Shown here in pieces: positions 16,287-25,400 of a stretch of 64,000 nt of DNA. The stretch is from Candidatus Hydrogenedentota bacterium (GTDB lineage: Bacteria > Hydrogenedentota > Hydrogenedentia > Hydrogenedentales > CAILVY01). The notes beneath the pieces were generated by a model that searched no databases, was not told where the DNA came from, and saw nothing but the letters and a program-made list of their open reading frames with translations. The stretch covers positions 1 to 64,000 of the forward strand of contig JAKQOG010000201.1 in assembly GCA_029565395.1 (NCBI GenBank). Direction: 5' to 3'. The translations under genes and the position numbers were made by a program. Position 1 is the stretch's first letter. Every line of letters begins with the position of its first letter.

Positions 16287-16323
16287 CAAAGCGCCGGAAC
16301 ACACACAGACCTCTGGCGCTTTG
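16287..16323. repeat. Inverted repeat between the lipoprotein and hydrolase genes
   Basis: CAAAGCGCC (16287-16295) pairs exactly with GGCGCTTTG (16315-16323) around a 19-base loop, 13 bases beyond the stop of the hydrolase at 16336. No T-tract follows on the minus strand, so it is a weak terminator candidate at best. Confidence 0.4.
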
Positions 16324-16335
16324 AAAGTACTGTAT

Positions 16336-17187
16336 TTACGTCTTGGAATGTTTGGCCAGAAAAGCCATCAACGCCTCCACATACCCTTTCCCCAGCGCAG
16401 TCATGTGATCCCCGCCTTCAATATAGACGGCTTCATGATTAGCCATCACCCCCACCATCCGGTCCACGCCCGCGCGCAATGGGTCCACCGAACCCACAAT
16501 CGACACTACGGGCACCGTGTTCTTGCGTAATTCCTCTTCCGTGATCTCCAGATCCGCAAAACGCCGCATCACACAGGCCAGGGCCGGTATATCGTTCAGC
16601 CATTTCATGATGCCATCCACCAACTTTATCACCAGCTTGTTCGGTTTGCGCCCAATCCGGTCTATGCTGATCAACAATGGCTCAAATCCTTTCCCCGCAT
16701 CCAGGGAGTCCGCGATGGACATCAGAAGCTTCATATTGTCCGAATTGACCTGGTCCCAGCCTGCACCGCACGGCGCGGCAGTCAACAACCGCTCCGGGAA
16801 CATCGTGATGAGCTTGAGTGTGATGAAGCCTCCCATCGAATACCCCACCACATGCGCCTTCTCAATTTTTAAATGATCCAGCAGCCGGGGAATATCACGA
16901 ACCATTTCCAACCCATACATACCGGGATCATGCGGTTTGTCACTCAGACCGTGCCCCCGATTGTCCAGCGCAATCACCCGGTAGTGCTTTTTCAGCGCCT
17001 GGGCAACACCTGGAATCCGCCAATTATTATCCGCGTCCGCGCCATACCCGTGCACCAGCACCACCGGCTCTCCTGAACCTTCATCGGTGTAATGGATCTT
17101 CACGCCGTTCGAATCAAAAAACGATCCCTTCACCCGGCCGGTCAAATACGGAATCGTTCTGCCAAGAGCAAGCAACACATCTTTCAT
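16336..17187 (-). CDS. Alpha/beta hydrolase (paralogue 3 of 3), cytoplasmic
   Basis: A 283-residue alpha/beta-fold hydrolase. The oxyanion segment VVLVHGYG, the NRGHGLSDKPHDPGMYG loop, the nucleophile elbow GYSMGG, an acid in VGSVDPL and the terminal GGDHMT His give a complete triad. It lacks the lipobox of its two upstream paralogues, so it should be cytoplasmic. The ATG at 17187 is preferred over the GTG immediately before it. It is the last of three head-to-tail homologues and lies 18 bases after the preceding one. Esterase, lactonase or C-C hydrolase activities are all possible. Confidence 0.9.
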   Translation of the reverse strand: MKDVLLALGRTIPYLTGRVKGSFFDSNGVKIHYTDEGSGEPVVLVHGYGADADNNWRIPGVAQALKKHYRVIALDNRGHGLSDKPHDPGMYGLEMVRDIPRLLDHLKIEKAHVVGYSMGGFITLKLITMFPERLLTAAPCGAGWDQVNSDNMKLLMSIADSLDAGKGFEPLLISIDRIGRKPNKLVIKLVDGIMKWLNDIPALACVMRRFADLEITEEELRKNTVPVVSIVGSVDPLRAGVDRMVGVMANHEAVYIEGGDHMTALGKGYVEALMAFLAKHSKT

Positions 17188-17205
17188 CACCCGGTTCCTC
17201 TCTCT

Positions 17206-18126
17206 CTATTTGTTTCCCGTACCGCCGCTTGACGTCCCGCCAAGTCCGCCACAGCGGTCCAAAAAATCCCGAAGCCCTTCCGCAAAGGCCTTTTTCTTCA
17301 GCGTACTGTAGTGATTCCCGCCCGGAATTACAAGCACGCTGTGATGCCCCATCACCCCCGTCATCGCGTCCACCCCCCGCTTCAGGGGATCCCTGCTTCC
17401 TGCCACCGACAACGATGGCACGGTATTCTCCCGCAATGCCGCCTCACTCACTTCCAGATCCGGCAGGCTGGCGATCACCTCCCCAATCGATTCATTATCA
17501 TTGAGATGCCGGAACACCCGGTTCATCACAAATACCTGTACACGCCCCAGCCCCTTTTTCTTCAGCCCTACCTCCTCCAACAGCAGTGCATAGTCTCCTT
17601 TGCCCCGAATGGCCTTCGAAACATCGTTCAGGCGCCTCTGACGCTCCGGCGTCATCCGCTCCCACCCCGCGCCGCACGGCGCCACGCTCAATAACCGCTC
17701 CGGATGCATCACGGCCAGATTGAGCACAATAAACCCGCCCATCGAGTACCCAATCACATGTGCTTTCTCAATTCCAAGATGATCCATCAGGCGAACTACG
17801 TCTTCCATCATTTCCCGCCCATAGCCTGCCGGATTATGCGGCTTGTCACTCAGGCCATGCCCCCGCACATCCAGCATGATCACCCGATGGCCGCGCGAAA
17901 GCGCCTTTGTGATCCCCGGCCGCCGCCAATTCAAATCCGCATTTACCGCCACCCCATGCACCAGCACCACCGGCTCCCCCGCCCCTTCCGACGTATAATG
18001 AATCCTCACTCCATTGGAATTAAAATATTCCCCCTGCGTCCGGTGAAACACACACCCCGTCATCCCCGCCACAATAACCAATGTAATCAGCCCCCGGCTG
18101 CCATACAGTATGCTGCTCTTTACCAT
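17206..18126 (-). CDS. Alpha/beta hydrolase lipoprotein (paralogue 2 of 3)
   Basis: A 306-residue homologue of its neighbours with an N-terminal signal ending in GMTGC, predicting lipid attachment and a periplasmic or outer-membrane site. VVLVHGVAVNADLNW, DVRGHGLSDKPHNPAGYG, nucleophile GYSMGG, acid in AGSRDPL and His in GGNHYS complete the catalytic apparatus. A Gly/Ser-rich tail (GGLGGTSSGGTGNK) is unique to this copy. Spacing of 59 bases to the upstream paralogue and 18 to the downstream one suggests one transcript. Confidence 0.88.
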   Translation of the reverse strand: MVKSSILYGSRGLITLVIVAGMTGCVFHRTQGEYFNSNGVRIHYTSEGAGEPVVLVHGVAVNADLNWRRPGITKALSRGHRVIMLDVRGHGLSDKPHNPAGYGREMMEDVVRLMDHLGIEKAHVIGYSMGGFIVLNLAVMHPERLLSVAPCGAGWERMTPERQRRLNDVSKAIRGKGDYALLLEEVGLKKKGLGRVQVFVMNRVFRHLNDNESIGEVIASLPDLEVSEAALRENTVPSLSVAGSRDPLKRGVDAMTGVMGHHSVLVIPGGNHYSTLKKKAFAEGLRDFLDRCGGLGGTSSGGTGNK

Positions 18127-18185
18127 CTCTTATATCTCCCGCATCAGGTCTCATCCGTCGCAGGCGGACTCAGGTCTCCCGCCTC

Positions 18186-19076
18186 TTACCTCCCTTTTTC
18201 CCGGTGTTGATCCAAAAACTTCTTCAATTCCCGCGCAAAACGCGGGCGCTTTATCGCACTGTGATGATTCGCGCCCTTCAAGACCACTATCCGGTGATTC
18301 GTCATCGTGACCGACAACGCATCCGCCCCTTTCTTGAGCGGGTCCTCGCTTCCTACAATCGTCAATGCCGGAATCCGGTTCGCCCGCAATTCCCACTCCT
18401 TGACCTCCAGTGCCGAAATGCTCCGCACCGCGGCCGCCATCGCCTTCGTATCATTCATGTACCGTAAACACGCATCCACCGTCAGCATCCGCAAATCCGC
18501 AAACGGATCCTCCTTCGGGTCCAACGCACGAAGAATCGGCTTAAACCCCTCGCCTCTTTCCAGCCTGTCCGCCATCTCACCGATCCGGCGCATATTCTCC
18601 CCGTCCCCGCGTTCCCATCCTGCGGCGCATGGCGCGGCACTGATAATCCGATCCGGATGCATCATCATCAGCTTCAGGGTGATATACCCACCCAGCGAAT
18701 ACCCCGCCACATGCGCCCGCGGAATTTTCAGATGATCCATCAGCCGCACCACGTCCTCCACCATCTCCATCCCATACTGGTCCGGGTCATGCGGCTTGCC
18801 GCTCAGGCCATGACCCCGGTTGTCAAACGCGATCACCCGGTAATCCCGGGCCAGCGCCCGTGACACCCCCACCCACCGCCAATTCAAATCCGCGTTCACC
18901 GCGAACCCATGCACCAGAATCACCGGCTCTCCCCGGCCCTGCTCATAGTAATGAATCCGCACCCCGTCCGGCGCCGCGAAATCCCCCAGCGTCCGATGAT
19001 ACACACACCCCGTGAGCATCATCATACCCATCAGAACCATCACCACCCGAATCAATCCTTGCGAAAAACGAGCCAT
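18186..19076 (-). CDS. Alpha/beta hydrolase lipoprotein (paralogue 1 of 3)
   Basis: First gene of the hydrolase triplet, 296 residues from the ATG at 19076, chosen because GAGG lies eight bases upstream; ATGs at 19082 and 19103 are poorly spaced. The signal peptide ends in the canonical lipobox LTGC. The catalytic set is VILVHGFAVNADLNW, NRGHGLSGKPHDPDQYG, nucleophile GYSLGG, acid in VGSEDPL and His in GANHHS. Conservation of all triad residues in all three copies argues that each is active, possibly with different substrates or compartments. Confidence 0.88.
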   Translation of the reverse strand: MARFSQGLIRVVMVLMGMMMLTGCVYHRTLGDFAAPDGVRIHYYEQGRGEPVILVHGFAVNADLNWRWVGVSRALARDYRVIAFDNRGHGLSGKPHDPDQYGMEMVEDVVRLMDHLKIPRAHVAGYSLGGYITLKLMMMHPDRIISAAPCAAGWERGDGENMRRIGEMADRLERGEGFKPILRALDPKEDPFADLRMLTVDACLRYMNDTKAMAAAVRSISALEVKEWELRANRIPALTIVGSEDPLKKGADALSVTMTNHRIVVLKGANHHSAIKRPRFARELKKFLDQHREKGR

Positions 19077-19217
19077 GCGCATATCCTCGTGATAACCCGA
19101 CATGTTCTACAACCGCCAAAAAATCTCGATCACCAAACCAACGCTACAAGAACCTAGTCTACCACTCCGCACCGTAAAATTGAATGATCCCGCGCTGACA
19201 CGCATAATGGGCGGCCC

Positions 19218-20126
19218 ATGAGCACCGCTGCGACATCCACCGCGGAAACACCGCCCTATCAAAACAGACGCGCAGCCGTCGAAATGACGGCCGCCTCGCT
19301 GGCCTTTGCCACCATGTCCTGCATCGCCCACGCCTACAGTAATATCCTGGCCTGGCCCCTCGTAGGATTCTCCCGCATCGCCATCACCCTCGCCATCGTC
19401 TGCGTCATGCTCCGATGGTATCGCGTGCCTTTCATTTTCTTCGCTCCCCGGGAACTCTGGGCCAGAAGCCTCTGTGGCTGCGTCGGCCTCGTTTGCACCT
19501 TCTATGCCATCACCCATCTTCCCGTCACCGACCAGGTCACCATCGCCGCCACCGGCCCCATCTGGGTCACCATCATCCTCGCCGTGCTTTTCAAACGCCG
19601 TATTTCCGCCTCCGCCTGGTTCCATTCGATCCTGGCCCTCGCCGGCGTCTATGTCATGTACCGCCCCACCTTCAGCGCCGAATCCTTTCCCATTTTCGTC
19701 ATGCTCTTCGGCGCCATTGCCTTCGCCGGGGCCATGGTCAGCCTCAGCTTCTGCGGCCCCATAAACAGCCTGTCCGTCGTCGCACACTTCTCCCTCGTCG
19801 CCTCCTGCGTCACCCTCATCCTGTGCGTATTCAGCCCCGGCCCCATCATCCTAAACCCTGAAATTTCCCCCTGGATTGTATTCGGCCTTATCCCCATGGG
19901 CATCGCCGGAACCCTCGGACAAATCCTCATCACTTTCGCCTACGGCCGCGGAAACCCCACCATGGTCGCCCTCACCGGCATCAGCCAGATTGCCTTCGCC
20001 GCCCTCTACGACCTTGCCGTCTGGGGATACACCTTCGACCTCTGGAAAATCATCGGCGTACTGATGATCGCCGCCGCCATCGCCCTCAGCATCATCACCA
20101 ACGCCAAACCCGCCCGCGAAGGATAA
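19218..20126 (+). CDS. EamA/DMT-family transporter
   Basis: A 302-residue membrane protein with ten predicted helices arranged as two EamA repeats. The first repeat ends near VMLRWYRVP with helices through YAITHLPVTDQVTIAATGPIWV; the second begins near IFVMLFGAIAFAGAMVSL and includes ALTGISQIAFAALYDLAVWG. Length and the repeated TxxGP / ALTGISQ turns fit the drug/metabolite transporter superfamily, which exports metabolites or amino acids. The substrate cannot be inferred. It is divergent from the hydrolase cluster and convergent with the signalling operon. Confidence 0.88.
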   Translation: MSTAATSTAETPPYQNRRAAVEMTAASLAFATMSCIAHAYSNILAWPLVGFSRIAITLAIVCVMLRWYRVPFIFFAPRELWARSLCGCVGLVCTFYAITHLPVTDQVTIAATGPIWVTIILAVLFKRRISASAWFHSILALAGVYVMYRPTFSAESFPIFVMLFGAIAFAGAMVSLSFCGPINSLSVVAHFSLVASCVTLILCVFSPGPIILNPEISPWIVFGLIPMGIAGTLGQILITFAYGRGNPTMVALTGISQIAFAALYDLAVWGYTFDLWKIIGVLMIAAAIALSIITNAKPAREG

Positions 20127-20227
20127 AAAACGCGTCTAATTCGTTTTTCCTAATATCTTTCTTCTCAAGCGAAAAAAGATAACACTCATCGAGACACTAT
20201 AGCCGCTACAGGAGATTTTCTCACGTC

Positions 20228-20884
20228 CTAAATATGAGGATTTTCATTGCGCCCAAGGTAAAACCGCGGCTTCGTCGGTGCATTGCGAAGTGCATTCACC
20301 GGACGATACTGCCCTTGATACAAAAGCAGCATGCGTTTGATGACGTTCCGCCCAAAAACAGCAAGTTTCGGAGGTGCTATTGTGGGGTCTGGGATATGAA
20401 ATTCAAATGGTTCAAGTGCCCGCGCAGGACTAGGAGCAACCACTCCGGGACACCTGATTTTTATCGTGGCCTCTACTCTCCAAGCACCGGAAATTGGGAG
20501 TCCCGCCAGTGCCGGCATTACCTGATTGAAAGGAGGATTTACATGAAAGAAAAAAGGAGGCAAGCCCGCCTGAAGAAGCCCGAAATCATTCGCGATTTTC
20601 TCTGAAATCAATGATATTGGCAAGTCAGGATACAGATAGAAGCGCACTGGGGAACCGCCCTGCGGCGCGGCTATGGGTATCCCTATTCCTGTCCGGCCCA
20701 ACCATGCCTCTACCGCTGCATAAGGACTTCCCCATTCTCCACAGACCATTCGCGCTCTATTGCCATTATGACCCAAGTGCCGGCCTTCATCGTCGTAATG
20801 AAGGCAGATGTTTGTACCGTGCTTTCCCTCTAGATCAACAATATCTGTAAAAATCTGTATTGGCAATGGTGGTCCCGCTAACAT
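20228..20884 (-). CDS. Retropepsin-like protein lacking the catalytic DTG motif
   Basis: A 218-residue protein, last gene of the kinase operon. The ATG at 20884 has AGGGAGAG five bases upstream and lies 11 bases after the response-regulator stop. Two segments look like an aspartic-protease fold: ISLISEKIANDFGL (about 106-119), the helix that normally follows the catalytic D-T/S-G-A turn, and VFGRNVIKRMLLLYQG near the end, matching the hydrophobic-Gly and terminal strand of retropepsin-like proteins. Where DTGA is expected the sequence reads YPDLP, so the protease would be inactive. It may be a binding or adaptor domain downstream of the kinase. This is recognition from pattern only; otherwise a hypothetical protein. 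Confidence 0.5.
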   Translation of the reverse strand: MLAGPPLPIQIFTDIVDLEGKHGTNICLHYDDEGRHLGHNGNRARMVCGEWGSPYAAVEAWLGRTGIGIPIAAPQGGSPVRFYLYPDLPISLISEKIANDFGLLQAGLPPFFFHVNPPFNQVMPALAGLPISGAWRVEATIKIRCPGVVAPSPARALEPFEFHIPDPTIAPPKLAVFGRNVIKRMLLLYQGQYRPVNALRNAPTKPRFYLGRNENPHI

Positions 20885-20895
20885 ATTCGCTCTCC

Positions 20896-21588
20896 CTATT
20901 CTTGCACCCAGGTTATGTGACACAAAGGACGTTTTGTGCCCAGTTTCTGATAAAGATCAAACAGATTTGGCGCTGCTGCAACGGCCTCAAGTTTCCATTT
21001 ATTATCCTGTCCCCTTTCGAAGGCGACAAAATTGCCCTTGTGTTTCGCATAAATCTCGCCATAATGCTCGATGACAAACGTATGGCCATCCCGATCGAGT
21101 ATACCCTTCCGTATAAGGGCATCCTTCTCCTGTAACCCTTTAAGCGCACTTACGACTACATCTATATACGTACTGACATACTGCGGTTTGTTTTTATCAA
21201 GGTAATCCCAAGCATCCAGCCGCATGCATTCAATCAGATTGCCGCCATCTGGATAGGCGGTCCAGACAATTCTTAATCCAGACAGTTGCAGGTCTCGCAA
21301 CGGCAGAAGAAGCGCCGTCTCTATAAAATTTTCCGGTATTTTCTGATCATTTCCACCAAAAGATCTATCAATCACATATACGTTCCAATCTCTATTTTTA
21401 AGCATTTCATTCAGTTCTTCATAAGAGGACGCTTTTGCGATCTCAAATAGGTAACTTGATACATCGCCAACATCGTCGGGTAAAGGAATATCTTTTCTGT
21501 TGAAACGTTCAAAAGCATCAGACAGATTAGCTAGCATTTTAGGTGTATCCTCAACAATCAATACTTTTACACTTCGTGTTTCAGACAT
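20896..21588 (-). CDS. Response regulator with DUF5678-like C-terminal domain
   Basis: A 230-residue protein from the ATG at 21588, two bases after the kinase stop. The receiver domain (about 5-145) keeps the acidic pair in VLIVEDTPKM, the phosphoacceptor Asp in VYVIDRSFGG, the Thr in IVWTAYPD and the Lys in YLDKNKP. There is no DNA-binding domain. Instead residues about 170-228 (YAKHKGNFVAFERG, then NLFDLYQKLGTKRP) resemble DUF5678, a small beta-rich domain with the pattern Y-x-G-x-(W/F)-V-A. The output is therefore probably protein-protein interaction, possibly with the next gene product. Confidence 0.8.
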   Translation of the reverse strand: MSETRSVKVLIVEDTPKMLANLSDAFERFNRKDIPLPDDVGDVSSYLFEIAKASSYEELNEMLKNRDWNVYVIDRSFGGNDQKIPENFIETALLLPLRDLQLSGLRIVWTAYPDGGNLIECMRLDAWDYLDKNKPQYVSTYIDVVVSALKGLQEKDALIRKGILDRDGHTFVIEHYGEIYAKHKGNFVAFERGQDNKWKLEAVAAAPNLFDLYQKLGTKRPLCHITWVQE

Positions 21589-21590
21589 GT

Positions 21591-24500
21591 TTAATCTCCT
21601 TTTTCTTCTTCGATTGGAAGCGTGATAACGAATCGTACCCCGCAACCTGCTTTGCCATCTTCATAGAGAGTGCCATTGTGCATCTGCACAATGTTCAACG
21701 CATCAGAAAGTCCCAGGCCAGAACCATCCTTCGCCGAGGTAAAAAAAGGCACAAAAATTAATTGCTTACGATCATCTGGGATGCCTGGCCCATCATCCGC
21801 ATACTCGATCCGGAGCTTGTGACCATTATCTTCGAGTGTGCAGCGAATACATATTTTAGGATTAGATGATAGGTGAAAACGAATCGAGTCCATTACAAAG
21901 GATCGAAAAACGTCTGCAAGAGCCGAGGGATACGCTCTCACTATCATGCCACCAGGCACTTCATTCTCGATCTGGATAAAAAGATGTGGATATTGAACCC
22001 GGCACTGCCCTATGACACTTTGGATCAACTGTACGAAGTCATGTTTGACTAAATGGAGATCGGTTCGCCCGGCATAGGCCTTGTAATCTCTCACGATTCT
22101 AAAAACATCGTTGACCGCATCGAGGGCCACGTCCGTATCTTCTCGAACACGTTCATCCACGCTCTTGTTGGCTTGAATCATACGAAGCCGATATTGTGCA
22201 GGCGGGAGAACATTCCCGATGCGATGAGCAAAAGTCGCACCCATGCGCCGCTCTGTTTTCGCCACATCACGCTCAAGTTCTTTCATTGAACCAAGCAGCA
22301 AGCAAAATACTTCAAACAATGCCTGATCATTTGAATCAAAATCATCAACATCCGATTGTGTCTTGCCCGTTACACGGGCTACGCCGATTACATCTCCTGA
22401 CGAGGACTTAATAGGCACTGCAAGATAACTATGTTCAGTCGGGGGATTCTCGTTATATTTTCCTTTCCAAACTGGTTGTCGGTCTATATCAGGTCGATAG
22501 GGCTTGATCTCCCTTTCAAACAGCTCACGTAAAGCACCCTCTTGAAACGCGCGTCTTGGTACACTAAGGGAATGCCCATAATAAGCCACCCAGCCTGTCA
22601 GGCCATCCTCAGGTGATACGCGGTAGGTCACATTCTTCCATTCCTCTTTTGCAACGAGATGGCCGTTCCCGTCAAACAAACGGGTTGTTGTTTTGAGCCG
22701 CAGGAGCCCGTCTGCCGGGTCCACATAAAATAGAGAAAAATTTTTCGCATTGAGAAGTTTGGGTACGTAGTTGACGAAGCATTGCTCAAGACCATGTTTG
22801 GGAATGTTCTTGCGCAAGAACTCAAGAAATTCTGCTGATTTCCGCAATGTCTCACTTTCTCGCATCTTATCCAATGCGAGTTGTGCCCCGTAAATGGCTT
22901 GATTGCTCGTAGCAATGGCTAGGGAACGCAAAGGGGAGTGTTCAGGGGCATTCTTCAGCGATGGAAAATATTCTGATTCTCCATTCTCTGCAAAAATGAT
23001 CATAAAACTTGGATTATTTATCGGGATCGGGAGAACTAGCAATGCCTTCCGGTTTTGTTGCGACAACATACCCTCAAGTTCATCAGGCAGGACATCAACG
23101 AATCCAATTTCACCCTTTCGCCCTTCCAGCCAGCTAATTATTGTCTCGGATAGCGGCTTGTCCACGTCTCCATTTTCGAAGTGGAAAGTCTGCCGCTCAG
23201 CCTTCATTCTCTCATCGAGATACGCCGTAAGGGGATCTTCGTGCATCCTATAATAAAGTCTCGCCAATATCGCCTTGCCTTGTTCAAGTGAATCGTCTTC
23301 ATCATATCTAAACCGCGTTAAAATGCGCCATCCTACAGTGGTCCTGATGAAGAGTAAGCCCTCCAATGCCTGGAAAACCACACCAAGCGTAGCACATACT
23401 GCAAGCGCCACATCGCGGGGCTCAGAGGCACGTACAAGTTGCTCAAACAAGTACTGCAATTCAACTGAATCCGTCACATCTACTATCGTCTCGAGCGCAT
23501 CAATTTCGCCCGTGATATTGTCTCGGAAAGGTGTAGCCGTCTCCATGTAGTGCCTGATAAACTTGTGTGGAGGGGTGGGTGAATGGGTCACTGCCATTGC
23601 CCGTGTTGTTTTCCCCATGAGTACTCTTAAACAGGGACACCATGGACAAGGTTTGTCTTGCTCCCAATCGTGATTGTATATCCGATAACAAATGCTTTTA
23701 CCCACTTCAATGTCAGGGAAATTTTCTGACTGCAGCTTGTTTGCATACCGGATCGTCATGCAAAGACCGGCCTCAAGATTGGGATTCTCTATGGTACCGA
23801 TATTTTCCGGACACTTAATGATGCTCAATCCTGTTTGTTGAGTCTGGCTCATCTGTTCCAGAATTGCTAAGGATCTTGTATGCGTGATGGAGAGTGTAAT
23901 AGTATTTGCCAGAGTCCGCAGCAGTTCTGTTTCCTGTGTGCCAAAATAGGGGCTCGCTGCCTCCTCATCTCGATTGATTAGTGTGATTACGCCAATTGCT
24001 TCCCCGCTTGGCAATATAAGAGGGGCCGCTGCCAGGGTGATAATCTTCTTTTCCGGCATTTTCTCTTTAAGGTATTTGTCAAAACCTTTGCCAGAATATC
24101 CCTTTTGACCCTTCTTGGGCCATATCAGAAAATCACCTTGTTTCTTTTTCAAAATGAATCCCGTAAATCCCTCGCCCGGCGCGTACGATAATTTCCCTAT
24201 CTGCCCCTCCCATCCAGGCGTCGTGGCGCGCAAAACGATATTTTTCCCCCTTTTTTCATCTCCTTCTTCACGGAGAAACAGGTAGGCCACCCGCGCATGG
24301 GTCGCTTTTGTTATGGATTTCATTATTTTTCGGAGTAGTTTTGCGAGATCTGTTTCCCTGGCAACAGCTTCCGCCAGTTCACGAAACACAGTCGCCTCGC
24401 GAATATGTTCCCGTTTCACAAGCGCTATTGCCGCTATCTTTGCAAAGGCCTCGATCACTGTCTCGTCATTGTTCGAGAAGGCATCCCGCCTCGAGGATTC

Positions 24501-25400
24501 AACATTGAGCACCCCCATGCGCCGATCCCGGTACATGATCGGCGCGGCCATCTCCGAGCAGGTTTTGTCCCATTGCTTATAGTACCCCCCTCCTTTCGCC
24601 TGATAGTCTTGAACGTCCGGAACATGAAGAAGGCCACCGCGTTTGAAGGTATCCCAGCAAACACTGGGCTCCCCGATCTTGATCAAAAAAGTCCATTTGT
24701 TAATTGGCGATCCCTCGTGGGCAACCACACGCAGTTCCCGTTCTTCATCATCGGAAAAAAGGATTGTGCCCACTTCCGCCCCCACCGCCCTGATTACCTG
24801 TTTAAGAAGGTTTTTGCATATTTCTCGGCTATTTTTTGAAGACGTAACAGCTTTTAGCGCCTCTATCGCCGTTTCCCATTGAGAGGCTGCCGCAATCGCC
24901 TTTTCCATACACACTGCCGCTTCTTCCGTCCACTCCAGCCGTTTATTTAAAAGAATTTTGGGAATTGCTTCAATACATGCCAGTTCCTTCTTTGGAATTG
25001 GGGGGGGCACCGATTCTTCAAGTTCACGTACTACAAGCGGTCCGCTCGCAAGCACGGCGATAACGTTATCCCCCATACGGACGGGCGCAAACAGTTCAAC
25101 AAGCGGAGACCCTTCATAATAGTATGTAATGGGTTTCGTCTCTGCCGAACATGCCCCCACTGCCTTCTGCCGTTCCGTTGTAAGATGCTCTTCATCGATA
25201 ATCGTATGGAGAACCGCCCGCGGGATGCCCTCCCCTGGCAACTCAACTTCCCCAACGGGCAAGGTATGTCCCTCTACATCATAAAGGGTTGCTTCAGCGC
25301 ACAAAACAGACCTAAGAAGACCTAAGAGTTCCCGAACCACCATACTGGTGCCTTGCCGTTGCACCTCGGATATCCCCGCCAAATCCGTCTGATTACTCAT
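21591..25400 (-). CDS. Soluble multi-GAF/PAS sensor histidine kinase
   Basis: A 1269-residue cytoplasmic kinase with no transmembrane segment. Domains in order: an N-terminal PocR/GAF-like sensor (about 15-140), GAF (about 185-330), GAF (about 345-515), a PAS domain with a CPWCP motif (about 530-640), GAF (about 650-830), GAF (about 870-1040), a HisKA-like helix with TFAHRIGN, and an HATPase domain with DDGPGIPDD, FVPFFTS and GSGLGLS. In the N-box the usual NA reads DS (VMDSIRFH). AAAGAG precedes the ATG. CPWCP PAS domains often bind metal or respond to redox. Transcribed with the response regulator and the retropepsin-like protein. Confidence 0.88.
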   Translation of the reverse strand: MSNQTDLAGISEVQRQGTSMVVRELLGLLRSVLCAEATLYDVEGHTLPVGEVELPGEGIPRAVLHTIIDEEHLTTERQKAVGACSAETKPITYYYEGSPLVELFAPVRMGDNVIAVLASGPLVVRELEESVPPPIPKKELACIEAIPKILLNKRLEWTEEAAVCMEKAIAAASQWETAIEALKAVTSSKNSREICKNLLKQVIRAVGAEVGTILFSDDEERELRVVAHEGSPINKWTFLIKIGEPSVCWDTFKRGGLLHVPDVQDYQAKGGGYYKQWDKTCSEMAAPIMYRDRRMGVLNVESSRRDAFSNNDETVIEAFAKIAAIALVKREHIREATVFRELAEAVARETDLAKLLRKIMKSITKATHARVAYLFLREEGDEKRGKNIVLRATTPGWEGQIGKLSYAPGEGFTGFILKKKQGDFLIWPKKGQKGYSGKGFDKYLKEKMPEKKIITLAAAPLILPSGEAIGVITLINRDEEAASPYFGTQETELLRTLANTITLSITHTRSLAILEQMSQTQQTGLSIIKCPENIGTIENPNLEAGLCMTIRYANKLQSENFPDIEVGKSICYRIYNHDWEQDKPCPWCPCLRVLMGKTTRAMAVTHSPTPPHKFIRHYMETATPFRDNITGEIDALETIVDVTDSVELQYLFEQLVRASEPRDVALAVCATLGVVFQALEGLLFIRTTVGWRILTRFRYDEDDSLEQGKAILARLYYRMHEDPLTAYLDERMKAERQTFHFENGDVDKPLSETIISWLEGRKGEIGFVDVLPDELEGMLSQQNRKALLVLPIPINNPSFMIIFAENGESEYFPSLKNAPEHSPLRSLAIATSNQAIYGAQLALDKMRESETLRKSAEFLEFLRKNIPKHGLEQCFVNYVPKLLNAKNFSLFYVDPADGLLRLKTTTRLFDGNGHLVAKEEWKNVTYRVSPEDGLTGWVAYYGHSLSVPRRAFQEGALRELFEREIKPYRPDIDRQPVWKGKYNENPPTEHSYLAVPIKSSSGDVIGVARVTGKTQSDVDDFDSNDQALFEVFCLLLGSMKELERDVAKTERRMGATFAHRIGNVLPPAQYRLRMIQANKSVDERVREDTDVALDAVNDVFRIVRDYKAYAGRTDLHLVKHDFVQLIQSVIGQCRVQYPHLFIQIENEVPGGMIVRAYPSALADVFRSFVMDSIRFHLSSNPKICIRCTLEDNGHKLRIEYADDGPGIPDDRKQLIFVPFFTSAKDGSGLGLSDALNIVQMHNGTLYEDGKAGCGVRFVITLPIEEEKGD

